64,000 nt of DNA, from contig JACDQD010000005.1 of assembly GCA_019843655.1 (NCBI GenBank), positions 12,241,575-12,305,574 on the forward strand, read 5' to 3'. The notes under the pieces are model-generated. The model worked only from the letters and a program-made list of their open reading frames with translations, made no database searches and was not told the DNA's origin. The first letter of the stretch is position 1, and every line of letters begins with the position of its first letter. This document shows, piece by piece, positions 12,884-26,314 of the stretch. Both the position numbers and the translations under genes were made by a program. The stretch is from Lethocerus indicus. Lineage: Eukaryota; Arthropoda; Insecta; Hemiptera; Belostomatidae.

Positions 12884-15800
12884 CTAGAGTTCGTCCTTGC
12901 GAGGTACATCATCATCTTCACTTTCTTCATCAATCTGAAACAATAATAGTAATTTATTCACAGTTGCAAAAACCCTAATTTGATTCCATTGTGTTATTGA
13001 ACTAGAATTGAAATAGAATGATTCTATTTTATAAAATGAAAACTAAATCATACATCCTCAGGAGCAGCTTTTCCATATTCACCACCACTCTCCAAAAACT
13101 TGGTAAGTCCCTCTAATGTCCTCTCTCCATTATATTCCACAATCTGAAAAACAAGTGTTTACAAACAATTTATAATATGTTATTACATACATTACAGTAA
13201 AAAAGAAAAAAATTTTAATTTCTGTAATAGAAATTTCGATTTAAATTCTAATACTGTACTGTAAAGAGTTGATATTTTCATGAATGAACTAGGAGTTATT
13301 GCTTCTGTTAAGTTTCTATTTAAGAAAGGGTTATTATTGGCAGCTAGTGACAAACATAGGAAGGGAGAGGATGTTGCAGCTAACCTTTCAGAGCTATTTA
13401 AGGGCCAACAACCAATAGCTAAAAGCCTTTCTAAATTCTTACAAAGCTCTTAAGTTCTACTACTTTCTCTAAAGCCACTTTAAGAGCTGTCCTCAATGAT
13501 ATAAAATGCATATTGCAAGTGCCATATGAAGAGCCCTTTCATTAATTTTTATTAATAGTGAAATTTAAGAGTATATTAATTAAACAAAATACATAAATAA
13601 TATAAAATAGTAATGCATGAGGAAATATGTTCACCTTGTTATCCCCTTTAGTATATAGTTTTATTGTTGGGTAGTTTGATATTTTTGTATGTTCCATTTC
13701 ATTGGCAGTGGCATCCATTTTGGCGATTATTATGTCAGACTTATCCTTGAAGGCTTCTCCCAGCTATAAAACATGAACATACAAGATCTGGATAAAATGT
13801 GAAAATAAAAACAATTTATTGTTCCAATAAATACAATTCCCAACTATATATGTACTTACACATAAACATATATATATTTAAATGTATGTATTTATACCTT
13901 CTCATAGATTGGAGCAAGGTTTTTGCAATGTCCACACCAAGGTGCATAGAATTCAACCAGTACATCCTTTTCCTTGTCGAAAGCTACTTCATCAAAGTTT
14001 GTAGAAACTAAAACCTTAACTGGATTTTTGTCCCAATCTTCCGGCAAATCTTGAGACAGCAAATGTTCCTAAATAATTACATAATCATAACATACAGAAT
14101 TCAAACATGTTAAACATTTCCAACAATATATAATATGATGATATAGTATTCATTAAAAACAAATTATGTTTAACAATGAACAAACTGTAGTTTTTGTTGT
14201 AAAGGAAACAGAAATTCAGATAAGGGAGGAAGTATGAAAAAAGGAAACGAACCCTAAAACCTCAAATTTTCTAATGAGCACCTCCTTATCTCAAGACTAA
14301 ATTATAATTTAAAGATCAAAAAATTTAGAGGCCGAAGCCCTAATTCTATTAAACACAATTTAATAAATGATACCTTCAATTTTCCATCAAGGAAAGCATT
14401 GATGAAAGCTTGGACATTTTCTGGTCCCAGATCTGAAACCTCAGGCTTATATTTGGACATTTCCTCTTCAAGTCTGATCACTCTCATTGCTGGCACTTCA
14501 GATTCTTTCATTCCAAAGAATTCAAGTATCCTCTGGTGATCCTTCTCATCTGAATTGATCGCAACAAACAATACCTATAAACCAAACAAATTGTCTCAAT
14601 ATAACAAAATGAAAAGTACTACAAAATAATTTCGTATTACACATTACAAAAAAATACTATATTACATTAAAAACAGCAATTAAGTTATATTTTAATAGAA
14701 AATAAGACCAATATTAGTGTCATATGTAGTTTCAGTAATAAGAAATAAATCATATTATAAAGAAACCCAAATACAATCTAATGAAATATGTAAATGTATC
14801 TAATATATAACAAATATTTCTCATTGATATCAATGATTTATAAAATGATTCCAGCAATGAAGGTCACGGAAAAAAAAGATTTCTCTTTTCATACATAGCA
14901 CACAGAGGCACAAAATTATCATTCAGTTATTGTTACCCTATCAGTCATATAGACAGAAGGAAATAAAAAACAAGCATTCATTAATTAAGAATAAAAAAGA
15001 AAATAAAAAAAAATTGTGAGAAGAAATGTACAATTAAATATTGCTAGACTTAAGGATTAGCTTGTAAACTTGACCTTTCTCATCTTCTCTTTGAAACTCA
15101 CCACTTTCAAAGGTTTTAACTTTCACAAACTGTGATTCACATCCTGTTACCTTCAAGGGGAACAATAAAACTTTCTTCCCAATCATAGTAATTATGATAT
15201 TAAACCTAAACCCCCAATAATTATTTGAAAAGCTTGAATGAATTTCCATTATTATATTACTTTTAAAATAAAAATTTAGAAGTACAGATTACACATTATT
15301 TTGCATATAGGAATATTCTAAAAGGTCAGTATACAATAACATTAATTGCCGAAAAATAATTCCACAGTGCATGACTTTTATAGAAATAAAATTTTTTCAC
15401 ATGCACAGATTAGGCTTGCTGAAAATCAAAATAAAAAGACGACAACACAAATTTAAATGTTACCTTTTCTCTGAACTGTTTGGCAATGGGTTTGACAGGT
15501 TCAAGGTACTTTTCATAGTGACCAGCTTCTTTGGAAAGGAAAAACAACAAGTGTGATTTTATTTCACCGCCGAAGATTTTTTGAGCGGTTTCATGATTGA
15601 ATTCAACAACAGGTGGCAAAGATTTTGTGTTGACAAACTTCTTGAAAGCCTCTTGTGTGTTTTCACCGGTATATTCAGCAGACTCGTCAAACTGAAACAA
15701 CACATTGTCCAATTTAAAACAGAAAAGTATTACATTAAAATAAAAAAAAAAATTTATATGACTACATAGTAAATTCATTGGGTCCTTAAAATGTTCAATT

Positions 15801-18069
15801 TTTTAATTCATTTTTAAGACAAATGATAAATGTAAAATCAATCAAAAAGGTATAACTTCACATTTAAGATAAGGTTGTTTGTTATCAATTAATGTAAATT
15901 AAATTAGTCAAAGGGTAACTCAGATACTGTAAGATAAACAATCAAATTAAATTAAATGGTCACTACATGGCAATTATTTCTTTCAGATTTTTATCCTACC
16001 AATTAAAATGCTTATACAAATTATGCTTCTACCTTTTCAGTTTAGTTAAGTTCAATAACATTTTCCATACATACAATTTATGTTTATACCATAAACAAAT
16101 AAATTTACAATATCTTTAAAACTGGATTTATTTAGTTTGTATGTTTTACTAATTTAATTTTTGTTTTGTTTCAATGCGGGAGATTATCTTCAATTTCTTG
16201 TTTTTAGGCATTGTCTTGACGTTTACCAACCTTCTTGAACATCATAATTTTTTCTCCCTCAACTTCAAACTCTGGGAAGATAGCCGGGTCAGAAACAATA
16301 CCAAACTCTTGATCATCGACTTGGTTTGCAACCAAAAGGAAATTTTTTGCAGATTCTGATTCCTGATTAGAGAAAAAGCCAACAATGGCAATGTCATTTG
16401 CATCAATGAATGACTTAACTTCCTCAACAGATGTCAGAGATTTGGCTGGGGGACCAGTCTTCTTTATGAGCCAGTTGACAATATCATCAGCCTGACGGGC
16501 TCCTGCATAGGAAATGAAACAAAATAAAATACAATAATTCAATTAAAGAAGAAAATACAATGCAATACTATAATTATAACACAAGGAAGCGAAATAAAAA
16601 TAAAAAAATATTTTTTTATAAATTGATATATAATTTATATACCTTTTTGGTGTAGAACTATTAAAATATTAATAGAAAAGTAACATAAATTTCTAATCAT
16701 CTCAAATAAAAAGTGATGGAAATTCATGTACTTCCATTGACTAATAAAAGTAGGATTAATTGCAAGTTTTTCATGGATGACCTACCAATGGTTTTACTTT
16801 TCCTCTAATGAATTAAATATGTCATAAAAGGTACTATAAAATGTACTAGTAAGGTAGTATAAATAACATGTGAAATCACTAATTAAATTATGATGCAATT
16901 ACGTCAAACTTATTGATCTAAATTGAGTTTTTCTGACTACATATATAACTAAACAGATAATATTTAAAGACTTCAATCTAGTTTTAGGCACTGAAACACT
17001 GGTTGGGCTAATTGATATTATACAAATTTACCATAGAACATAGTAAATTGAGAAGCTCCAAATTTTAAGTTTGCTAACCCAACTTAATAGAACTTATATA
17101 TACAAAATGTGTATATCGGTATACAAAAAAATACATAGGAGCTGAAAAATTAACTAGAAACTTTAATGAGATAATTATTATATTAGCTAAGTTAATAACC
17201 TTGAGGTTAATAACCCTTATTGAATCAAAAGGGTCAATGCCTTATGTTTCCTACCATTTTAAAATAAAATTCTATCTATTCTAAATCTCAACATATTCAA
17301 AATAAACTAAATAAAAATTTAATACCTACAAAAATATGAAAAAATGTTGAATCATATCTTTATAACAGATGCCGCTGTACTCATTAAATAAGTTGCTAGA
17401 ATAATTACTATCCATAAGACAAATAAGTACTGACCCAAATAATCCATGGGTGCTCCATTCCAGAAGAACTTAAGAGTAGGATATCCCTTGACCTTATGTT
17501 CCTCTGCCAATTCAGTCTCTTCAGTGGCATCTACTTTTGCCAGCTTAATGTTTGAATTCTTTTCTGCAAGAATAGAAGCTGCCTTGGCATATTCAGGAGC
17601 TAAGGCACTGCAGTGACCGCACCACGGGGCATCTGTAAAAAAATGAAAAATTGGAATAGTAAAAATGTGAAATATACAGGTCAATACATACTTTAAATGT
17701 TACCAGAAAGTAATCAAATATCCTGTACAGAAAACATATGGCGCTAACTCCTAAAATTGTGTCCAATATTATAAGAGCTAGTTACCACTCCCAATGTTTT
17801 CACGGTTTAAATGAATTTTAAGAATATCTGACAAATGTCTTTTTAACACTTTACACTTCAAGTTATCGTTACTAAATCGACACCAATGGTCCAAAAATAT
17901 CACAAAGGCAATACTCACAAAATTCGACAAGGATGAATTCATTGTTTTTTATGGCTTCCTGAAAATTGTTCTTGTTGAGGACCAAGACGCCTTCCTCCTG
18001 CTTAATTTCTTCCGAGAGGGCGAGGACGAAAAGGCAGGCCGCTAAAAGGAGCGACTTGCTCGACATCAT
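12884..18069 (-). CDS. Pdi: Protein disulfide-isomerase (PDI/P4HB type), ER-retained
   Basis: Nine exons on the minus strand: 18069-17919, 17632-17435, 16502-16231, 15691-15464, 14574-14374, 14068-13898, 13763-13635, 13143-13054, 12934-12884. They total 496 residues, the usual length. The enzyme forms and rearranges disulfides in the endoplasmic reticulum and also serves as the beta subunit of prolyl 4-hydroxylase. The signal peptide is about residues 1-19. Thioredoxin domain a has APWCGHC with Cys55/Cys58 and cis-proline context YPTL. Domains b and b' are redox-inactive. Domain a' has APWCGHC with Cys395/Cys398, then an acidic tail ending in KDEL. Two ATGs are adjacent (18069 and 18066); either gives the same signal peptide. 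The donor after exon 3 is GTTGGT, a weak site, but it is the only one that keeps frame. A perfect ER stress element lies upstream. Confidence 0.97.
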
Positions 18070-18205
18070 TAATAATAATAGTGGACAAAAAGGAGAAACG
18101 AGAACGGGAGATGAGAACCAGCCCGACTGTTCACTAAGAGTAACGAGTCTGGGGACAGTGGACTGCTTAAAGTGGCCGGCTACAAGAGACGTGGCAACAT
18201 TATCT

Positions 18206-18224
18206 CGTGGAACCCTCTCATTGG
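18206..18224 (-). promoter_or_regulatory. ER stress response element (ERSE) in PDI promoter
   Basis: Read on the minus strand this is CCAAT, nine bases, then CCACG, an exact match to the mammalian ERSE consensus bound by NF-Y with ATF6 or XBP1. It sits 137-155 bases upstream of the PDI start codon. A separate GACGTGGC at about 18188 on the plus strand resembles a UPR element half. Regulation by the unfolded protein response is an inference, but it is what is known for PDI genes. Confidence 0.75.
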
Positions 18225-19463
18225 GCGCCCTCCCCCTCGCTTTTTCCCGCTAACCAACTAGACGATTTCAATTTAGAAACTTCTCTTTTTATCAGGCTAT
18301 TATCGTATTAGAATGCCTAGTCAATGATCCCTGATCCACGACATATGATGATATTTTTCATGTGTTCGGACATTGAAAACTACGCGCCGATAACAGCTCC
18401 ACTTTTTTTTACCGGAATATAACATTTCTAACTGAAACACTACTAGTCGAATTCCCGGTTTCTGTTCGCACATATCGAAAAATAGGCGGTGGAATATAAC
18501 ATTGAAAAATTGTTTTCCGAGTGATAGAAAATGTCAAAGATTAATTCTAAACTTTTCGCGGAATCCGATAACGTAAAATAACGATCATGTAGAATATATT
18601 TACCGAATAGCGATAGATATCGATGTATATGAAGTGCTAAAAGTAATGACTTGAATAGTGTAAATAAATTACAATATTGAATTTAGATATATATAATAAA
18701 TTATTAAAGATATTTCAGTACATAATAAAATGATCGTTGTCCACGTTTCAGGGAATAATTATTGTAGTTTTTTCTTTGCCTAATGTACCATTCTTATTTT
18801 AAGAAAATTTTACATTAGTATTTAGACAAACACGAAACCAGAGTATAATTATCAGTGGAAAGAATTGTTATTTTCTTAAGCATAGTATAAATTAAAAATA
18901 ATTAATACTACTTTTCGACATATATGTTTGCATATTCGATAATAAAAGAGTGATATCTTGGTCATCATAAACCTACTAACAAAAACATACTTTTTACATG
19001 CTTTTTGCGTTTTTTAACTGATGTATGAAGGAAAATAAAACTATTCAGTAACAAAAGTACTTATCGCTAAGAAATTGGTTACGACAGGTAGTTGCAATTT
19101 ATAATAGTTGAGGAAAAGTTTTAAGTGACAATAATTAGTTTGAGTGTTAATTAATTCAACAACTATATATTTTTGATAATATAGCTTGTTATAAGCTCGA
19201 GTCGGGACAGTTGGCGGAGGACTACTACAGGTTATGTTACGGTTAAAGAAGAGCTGACGTTTATTTTTACTTACCTAGGATTATCATTTATATAAATAAA
19301 TAAGGAATTCTCAAAGATGTGTTTAGAAAGCGGGAAACCTGCTCAGGTGTCCTTAATTGATGTGTTATTTTTAACTATTGACCCTGATAAAAATTATGGT
19401 AGATTTTAGTTTGTAGTTGACCAGGAATATTGTTCAGCTTATATATTTTACCAGTGGCCAGAA
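18225..19463. promoter_or_regulatory. PDI/METTL22 divergent intergenic region
   Basis: Between the ERSE and the METTL22 start I see no coding frame with splice support. A short frame from an ATG at 19317 is in phase with METTL22 but ends at a TAG before the true start, so it would be an upstream open reading frame if transcribed. The rest is AT-rich. Confidence 0.4.
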
Positions 19464-21424
19464 ATGGAGCTTAAAGTTCAGTCAGAAATCTATTCAGAAA
19501 GTGACTTTCAGTGTACCTCTTCAGACAATTCCAGTCAGTTATTTGATATTCAAATTTATGCCTAACATTGATGATGATTTTGACTAACATTAATGAGTGC
19601 CATGTATTCTTTTTTTCAGATTCGATTGTAAAAATTGTATTTAAATATGATTTTCAAAAATGTTCAACAAATAAGCCTGTGATAATTGATGAAGATGGTG
19701 ATTTGGTTGTTAGCCGGCGAAAACCGTTCAATTTACATATAGGTAAAATTTAGAAAAGTTCCCAATGATTCTAGATGAATTAAAGACTGGATTCTAGATG
19801 ATGTTGGATAATAATAGGTGCTTATTATTATATTTGTTAATAGTTTATCATCTCCTGTATATGATTTCTATTTGATTCATTATTTTTTTAACAGATGGTA
19901 TAATTTAAAATAAGAAATGCAATTTTTTAATCAAGCCAAAAAATTAGTCTTTTTAAAAATCATAAATATAACAAATGATAAATAATAAGATAATAACCAT
20001 GATATTATGGTTAAGCAATATTGAGCTTATAATTGAATTATTAAATTTCATTTCACATTTAGATCATTCATTACAAAACTCTCTTAATGACTCTTTCCCC
20101 TTATTTACATTTGCCTAATCCAGCAAACAATTGGAATATAAGTGCACCTGTGAATACATGTGGATTGTCAGAATTGTTGACCTTAATTTCAAGATACATT
20201 TTTGTATTTCAATACATTTAGCACTTTTGAATTTTTCTAGTAATTTATATAAATAACTTCATGATTACAGCAGATTTATTTATTAGTTTATGCCAAGTTC
20301 ATTTTATGTTGGATGTAAATTTTAATATTTGTAGTTGCATTATTTTTAAATGTAATACTCCAATGCAGTAATGTAACATAAAATATAATTAACATTATAT
20401 TAAATTGTGTAGAACTCAGCAGATCTACTACCATTTCAATGGTAGGATTTCAACTCTGGAGAGGAGGCTTGGTTCTAGCTGACTTCATTTTGGACAATGG
20501 ACCATCAATATTTAATTCAAAAAATATTCTGGAACTAGGGTCTGGTGTAGGGCTTACAAGCATTGTTGCGAGCTTTTTTGCAGAGAAGGTCATAGCAACT
20601 GGTAATTTTTTTTAGTTAGTAATTTCTTTTAATTCATTTATTTTATCATTTACGATCATTACTAAATTACTGAATGAGGGAAAACAATTTCAGATGCCCC
20701 TATACAGGGAATATTAGACCTGATTCGAAGAAATTTCAAAAGAAATTCAGATTTTGTAAAATCTGATATTTCTGTTGTTCCCCTTGATTTCTATGCCCTG
20801 GAATGGTCAAAAGAATTATTGGATATTGTCAAAAAGACTGATATAATACTAGCTGCTGATGGTATGAATAATGATACAAATATATTTGTTAAGATATAAT
20901 TAAGGTATAATGTTGAATAATTATTGTATTTATATTTTTTAAATATTATTTAATGCTTAAGGGAAATATGTTTTCATTTATTTTTAGTAATATATGATGA
21001 TAACTTGACAGAAGCATTTGTTGGCACACTGACTAAAATTTTGTCCACCAAAAGGAAAAAAACTGTATACATTGCCCTTGAAAAAAGGTGATGGGTTTTA
21101 ATTCAATATCTAAATTTCATTATTAGTATTTCATTTTACTATGAAAACGCTTATTAATTTAAAATATGTTTACAGTAAATAATATTTTTTATTTCAGAGA
21201 AGTAGTTACTATTATAAACATTTGTTTTCAGGTATGTTTTTACAGTGGCTAATTTAAATACTGTTGCTCCTTGTTATGAATATTTTATTGAATGCATTAA
21301 GAAAAATTGGAGCCAACCACCAATGTCAAAATGGCAAATGAAATGTTTGCCTATTGAATTCATGCAGTATTTTACCTATGAAAGAAATGAACATATTGTG
21401 TTATGGCAGATTAAAAACTATTAA
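19464..21424 (+). CDS. METTL22: Methyltransferase-like protein 22 (lysine methyltransferase family 16)
   Basis: Six exons: 19464-19533, 19620-19742, 20413-20601, 20694-20861, 20988-21087, 21232-21424, giving 280 residues. METTL22 is a seven-beta-strand protein lysine methyltransferase, reported in vertebrates to modify the nuclear protein Kin17. Markers in order are DEDGDLVVSRRKP (a motif shared with the human protein), FQLWRGGLVLADFI around Trp80, the S-adenosylmethionine-binding motif ELGSGVGL at about 105-112, and AADVIYDDNLT (human AAEVFYDDDLT), followed by a conserved ALEKR. It is shorter at the N-terminus than the human protein. Exon 1 is short and its donor (GTCAGT) is the only one that keeps phase, so the first 24 residues are less certain. 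An AATAAA at 21890-21895 is the likely poly(A) signal. Confidence 0.9.
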
Positions 21425-22523
21425 AATTTGTTACCTTAGGGAATATTAATGTGAGAGTGGTTTTGAAACAGTATTAATTCATGCATTATTTTATCAGAAT
21501 TTCATTTCAGGTAACTCACTTCGGCTTCTTATATAACAGATTAATTAGGACTGATAAATGTAAACATCATTATTTTGGTTATTATTCAAGAATTTACAAA
21601 AACATCAATTTAATTCAATGCAATACTTAGCAATAATCATTTAATTCAATGTGTTAAACCACATTTTCTTCGTTATGTGCCTAAATATCACTTTTAATAA
21701 GCAGGTATTATTATCCTAAGGATGAAAAACTACGGAATGTGTTCATTGCATATCTTAATTTTTAAAATGGAATTTCCATGTAAAGAGATAGTAGTTTATG
21801 ATTTGATATAGTTTTGCTCTATATTATTTCTGAAGAATATAGTGTTGAATTTTGATGTGTGGAAAATGTTTATTTTTGTAAAAAATTAAAATAAATGAGC
21901 ATTTTATGTATTATATGAGCATTTGATGCATTTTTATATTTAAGAATATACTCATCTGAAATATGCAGCAAATAAATGTCTGACCTAGAGAAATAAAATA
22001 ATTCTCTAAACATGATTGTTATTTTTATGGATTCCAAAACAATTAATATAATTAGCATTTAGTGGGGAGTATAATAAATAAAAGAATTGGTATGATCACA
22101 TTAAATATTAGTTTTACCTTCTGCATTATATTTTAATGTCATAAGATAATTAAGATGGATTGAATTCTAATTTGTTGAAACTCTCTGGATTGTAAACCAC
22201 TGGTGGAAATCCACTACATTTATAATCGCAAATCGCAGAAGATCTTCACACCACAAATCTATTTATATCTGCAACCTCTACCCTGCTAACAACTCCTAAA
22301 ATTCACCGACCCTCCCCTTCTCACGTGTGACCAAAATGAAACATGTGATATATCAGCCACAAAGGAGACGAAGATGGTAAAACGCAGTGTTTCACACTGG
22401 AACCATGAAGTTCGAAATCCTAAATGTCAGGCAAATCCCCGCCATGAACAATTAATTATAGTACTACGGATGCAGTTAAGTTACAGTTTCAATTTATTAC
22501 ATACAAATTTGGATAACTGGGGA

Positions 22524-22745
22524 TCAATGTAAATCTTTCCAGGGATCGAAATCCTTTGGGTAGACGACGTTGTCTTTGGGCCCTCGCCTCCTGTACGATC
22601 TAAGCTGCTGGTCTACTTCGTCCGCGAGCGGCTCTCGCCGCGTCTCCCCGATTGCCTCGTCCTTTCTCAAGTAAACAACTTCCACTTCTCGGGCGAACTT
22701 TGCCTTCTTCCTCTTGCGGCTCCACGTCAAGTAATCACCTGACAT
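22524..22745 (-). CDS. Small basic protein of unknown function (73 aa)
   Basis: One open frame from ATG to TGA, with an in-frame stop ten codons upstream and an AATAAA signal (22493-22498) only 26 bases past the stop. The base composition is clearly more GC-rich than the flanks, as in the other coding exons here. The product is highly charged: a basic start with WSRKRKKAKFAREVEVVYLRK, a middle with EVDQQLRSYRRR, and an end with YPKDFDPWKDLH. No signal peptide or membrane segment is visible. I do not recognise a family. It could be a whole small gene or the last exon of one whose upstream exons I missed, though no pyrimidine tract precedes it. Confidence 0.5.
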   Translation of the reverse strand: MSGDYLTWSRKRKKAKFAREVEVVYLRKDEAIGETRREPLADEVDQQLRSYRRRGPKDNVVYPKDFDPWKDLH

Positions 22746-23468
22746 AGAGCCGTTCCTTCCGTCTCCAAAAATTCACAAATATTTTATTCTGATATACAAA
22801 ATATTTAGCACATTTCAAAAAAATAGACTAATGTGTTTATAGGCTTAACGGGCTTGGAACAGGTTTGTCAACACGTAGCCTGTTTTCGCCATCCTGTGCA
22901 ATATCTTCTGTGCCTCTTATGCCTGAAGAGGGTACACGATTGTATGTTCAATTCCAATAAATATCTATGAGCGAACTAAAATAAATCAATCAAATCTTGT
23001 TTAGATTCTTTCTAAAATAATTGGTGTAACCTACACCGTTACACACATGGCTAACCTCTTCCGGCTTCTGAAACGAATCTATTTCTAACTTAATAGATTT
23101 CATCTGTAGTCAACGAGGGTTTGGAATATCATCACTTGGCTATTAGAAAATGTTGAGAATTTGATTGTTTGATACTTGACCACTTATGGATAACTCTCAT
23201 ATTTAAATGTTCTTAAATGAGGTAAATTCTAATACAACAGAAAGTCTAAATTCTATACTAGTGACGTTTTCTCTGATTTATCTAGTTAAAGAATAGGAGG
23301 CATTTTAATGCTAGCGCACTAATTTCCATTTGAACATGGATCGAAATTTATGAGCGCATTGACAACTTCGAGTTTTTCGTTGTTACTGGTTTCTCAAGGA
23401 AGCGGCAAAAAATCACCGTTATCGCGTCCGGGAAGTGGAAGGGAGTGATAAAATGTGCTACTCCTAGT

Positions 23469-23573
23469 TATATAAAGTTCTATTCAAGTGGTATTAAATC
23501 AGTTATAAAATGGTTCGGTTCTGAAAAAATCCGTTAGGAATTTAATTAGCTCTTGTTTTTCCCCGAGTTTCAG
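23469..23573 (+). promoter_or_regulatory. TATA/Inr promoter and noncoding first exon
   Basis: TATATAAAG at 23469-23477 is followed 32 bases later by an insect-type initiator TCAGTT (23499-23504). About 70 bases after that, CAG|GTAAGG makes a strong splice donor at 23574. The putative leader contains one tiny upstream frame (ATG then stop after four codons). The spacing of TATA, Inr and donor is what an RNA polymerase II first exon would show. The gene it serves would be the unresolved plus-strand gene downstream. Confidence 0.45.
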
Positions 23574-24239
23574 GTAAGGAAAGCATTCTTCAGTGATTAT
23601 AATTGTAAACCTTTAATGTTACAACTCTTATTGTTTGGGAATTAAATATACAGAAACACAAATAAGTACTCTTATACTGGGTATGCCGCTGCATTTGATT
23701 TATAATACCGTGATCGCAACACAAGTGTAGTATCATTTGAAAGCGCTCAATGAGATCTATTCAAATGGTCGAAGAATATTTGGTAGAGGTTTGAGCTGAG
23801 CATTCTATAAATTGTTTCCTCGTGAACACTTTTGTCAATATTGCGGCTTATCTGGATAGACCATCTAGGTGAATACTTTCAATAATGCCGCAGAATTAAC
23901 GCAAAAATGTTGAGAAAATTTCCTTTTCACATCGTAGGTTTGTTGGTAGTCACAAATTTAATAAACGCTTAAGACTACTAGACTATCTCATTTCAACTCT
24001 TCGATCTACAAATCGTAGTCCAATCTAACAGCTCAATTGGAACGTAGTGCCATTATTTTGTTGATATATCAGTATTGTTAATTTTAGTTTTCTTCAACCG
24101 TTTAAACTATTGCGGGATATAGAAATTCAACTAAAATTAAGGTTACATAAAATAATTTTGCTTTTAAATTAAATTAATTTAAAATGTCGCTCACTATGTC
24201 GCAATTTAATTGCGGGCTTAACGATGTGATGAGCCGTTA

Positions 24240-25931
24240 GCGAAGTGCAGCTCAGGGAAGCGTTGGTGCAAACAGCGTCCGGTTCTTTAGTTTTGACGGA
24301 GGTGTCCGAAATAGATTTACTCTGTGACCCTCCTCGTTTACCTGATGCTTTAGTTCTCTCGGATTCTGCAGACAATGGTCAACAGGTTAATAGAAAATAA
24401 TCTCGCAACAAAATATAATAACGGTTTTCTGATTTCAAATGTTCACAAAATGTTTCTCTCTGGATTCAATAGTACTTCTGTTATATTCAGGGCATTTAAA
24501 AGTCGCACGATAGAACGCAGCCCACCGAGTTGGTGGCTAAGTTGTCAGATATTAATAATCTTCAACAAACTTGGTTAAGGAAGGACTCTTGCAACCACGT
24601 CTGTTATGATATTTCTTATACGAACTTAGACACCCCACAAAAGCTTTCGCGTTTTATACTCCTAGAAAACACTTTCCTATCAGGAAAAGAGAGGTATAGC
24701 TCGGAACCAGCCTAGTACAAACCGATTATGTGCCACGTATTACGAAAGGTAATTCTGGCAGTCAGCTTGTACTTTTTGTTAATGATGAGGATGTTGATAA
24801 TTATGTTGTAAGATCTCGGTTATCATGAATTCTGTGGTTACAGGTCCAAGGGTGAGCTATAGGCTACAAATGGGTGTTGATTCGTATGGAAATATTTATT
24901 ACAATACAGCGACTTATATTAGCTGACTGGTCATTATATATAAGACTGAGATGTCATGGGGTTTCATTGAAGACACATTGATTTTGCTCATGGTATCCTG
25001 TGAGCTTATATCCAATAATCCTGATATCCGTTGGAATCACTAAGCTAAAGGATAATATTACAATGAAGGAAACATAAAATAGGTTAATAGACTTAGAAAA
25101 TCCAGTGAATAATATAGCCAGGAACTGTTTCATTACACATATTCCACGTTTCTATGTAAAGTAAAAAATTAAGAAGTGTGGAATATCAGAAAAGAATGTA
25201 CTTAAATTTGTTATCTTTTTATTAATTTATCATTAACCCAAAATTTAAATTGTAATTATGTATTTAGCTCAACTTGTGTTTTTAATGCTTTGAATTTAAT
25301 GTTTATAGAGAGTCTATTTCATGGAAATATGCACTAGCAACAGGATACATGGGAAGAATGGAAAATGCCAAGTGTTAACCAAGGAAAAAAAGGACAAACT
25401 TGAATCAATGTAGGTAAATTGGTATAAACCCTAATATATTTTGTTATAAAGGTTTTGAAAAAGCCAGTTGTATTCTTTAAACAGTTTTTGTAGATTATTT
25501 ACCAGAAATACATTTTTTCTTTTGAGCTACAGCATTATTTTTGTTATTAAGATCACTAAGTTTAATGCAGGAACGACTGCCTACTCTAAAAATTACTTTG
25601 ATACTAATATAACTTTTACAATTTTATCCTACCACTAAGCTTCATGAACTTTTCACAGCTTAATGACCTCTTCCTTTTCTTCCTGAAACTGATCTTTTGA
25701 TTTTGAATATTCTTATCATACCAATTCAAAAATTCAAATTCTTTCAAGAGATCAAAGTTTTGTTGTAAGTGCCAGTATGTATTTAGATCCATCACTGCTA
25801 TTTCGGAAAATAAATTTTAATTTCTCATATATGTTAGACAGGCTCAATAATTTATTCAACATTTTATAAAATAAAATATAGTTCTCATGGTGCATTGTTT
25901 GTGTGTTCATTTGTTCAACAATAACTATGGT

Positions 25932-25994
<63 letters not shown>

Positions 25995-26026
25995 TATATA
26001 CATATATATAAATATACGTATATATG

Positions 26027-26098
<72 letters not shown>

Positions 26099-26314
26099 TA
26101 ATTGTGAAGAATTCATTATTATTACATATCATTAATTATGATATTATATAATATTATTATATGATTTTTATTAATGCTATTATTTAACATATTTGCCTGA
26201 ATTTTCAGCCATTTCCAGAACTGCGTTCTCTTCAGTCATCAGTCTCTGTTTCTTCCACCACTGGTTCTTTTGATAGAACACAAGATAGGAAATTATATCA
26301 ATTTTTCATCAGAG
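24240..26314 (+). CDS. Unresolved plus-strand coding segments, unknown product
   Basis: Several pieces read like protein but do not join cleanly. Between 24252 and 24700 three overlapping frames stay open. A piece ending VNDEDVDNYV stops at a strong donor (GTT|GTAAGA at 24808). It joins in phase 0 to an exon at 25309-25410 that starts after TATAG and reads RVYFMEICTSNRIHGKNG. A further acceptor-bounded exon lies at 26209-26314, where two frames are open, one containing RTQDRKLYQFF. At about 24700 the frame appears to shift without room for an intron. It may be a real gene with exons I misplaced, or a decayed copy. I recognise no domain. The promoter at 23.47 kb would fit as its start. Confidence 0.3.
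25936..26096. repeat. Compound (TA)n then (CA)n microsatellite
   Basis: About 26 TA units with a few interruptions run into about 33 CA units ending near 26096. Open frames across it are only YIYI/HTHT repeats and are not genes. Confidence 0.95.

Noticed and set aside
15034..15249. Open frame inside PDI intron 4 ([16 protein letters not shown])
   Set aside because: It has no acceptor that would place it in the PDI frame, and PDI is already complete without it. It could be chance or a relic.
24169..24375. Minus-strand frame rich in Ser/Thr/Lys over 24.2 kb
   Set aside because: It needs a TTG start or an unsupported splice, and overlaps plus-strand frames that connect to a donor and a next exon in phase.
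25752..26151. Several open frames of YIYI, HTHT and VCVC repeats
   Set aside because: They are translations of TA and CA microsatellites in all frames. The same holds at 30.36, 32.15, 55.44, 55.73, 58.28, 61.3 and 62.6 kb.
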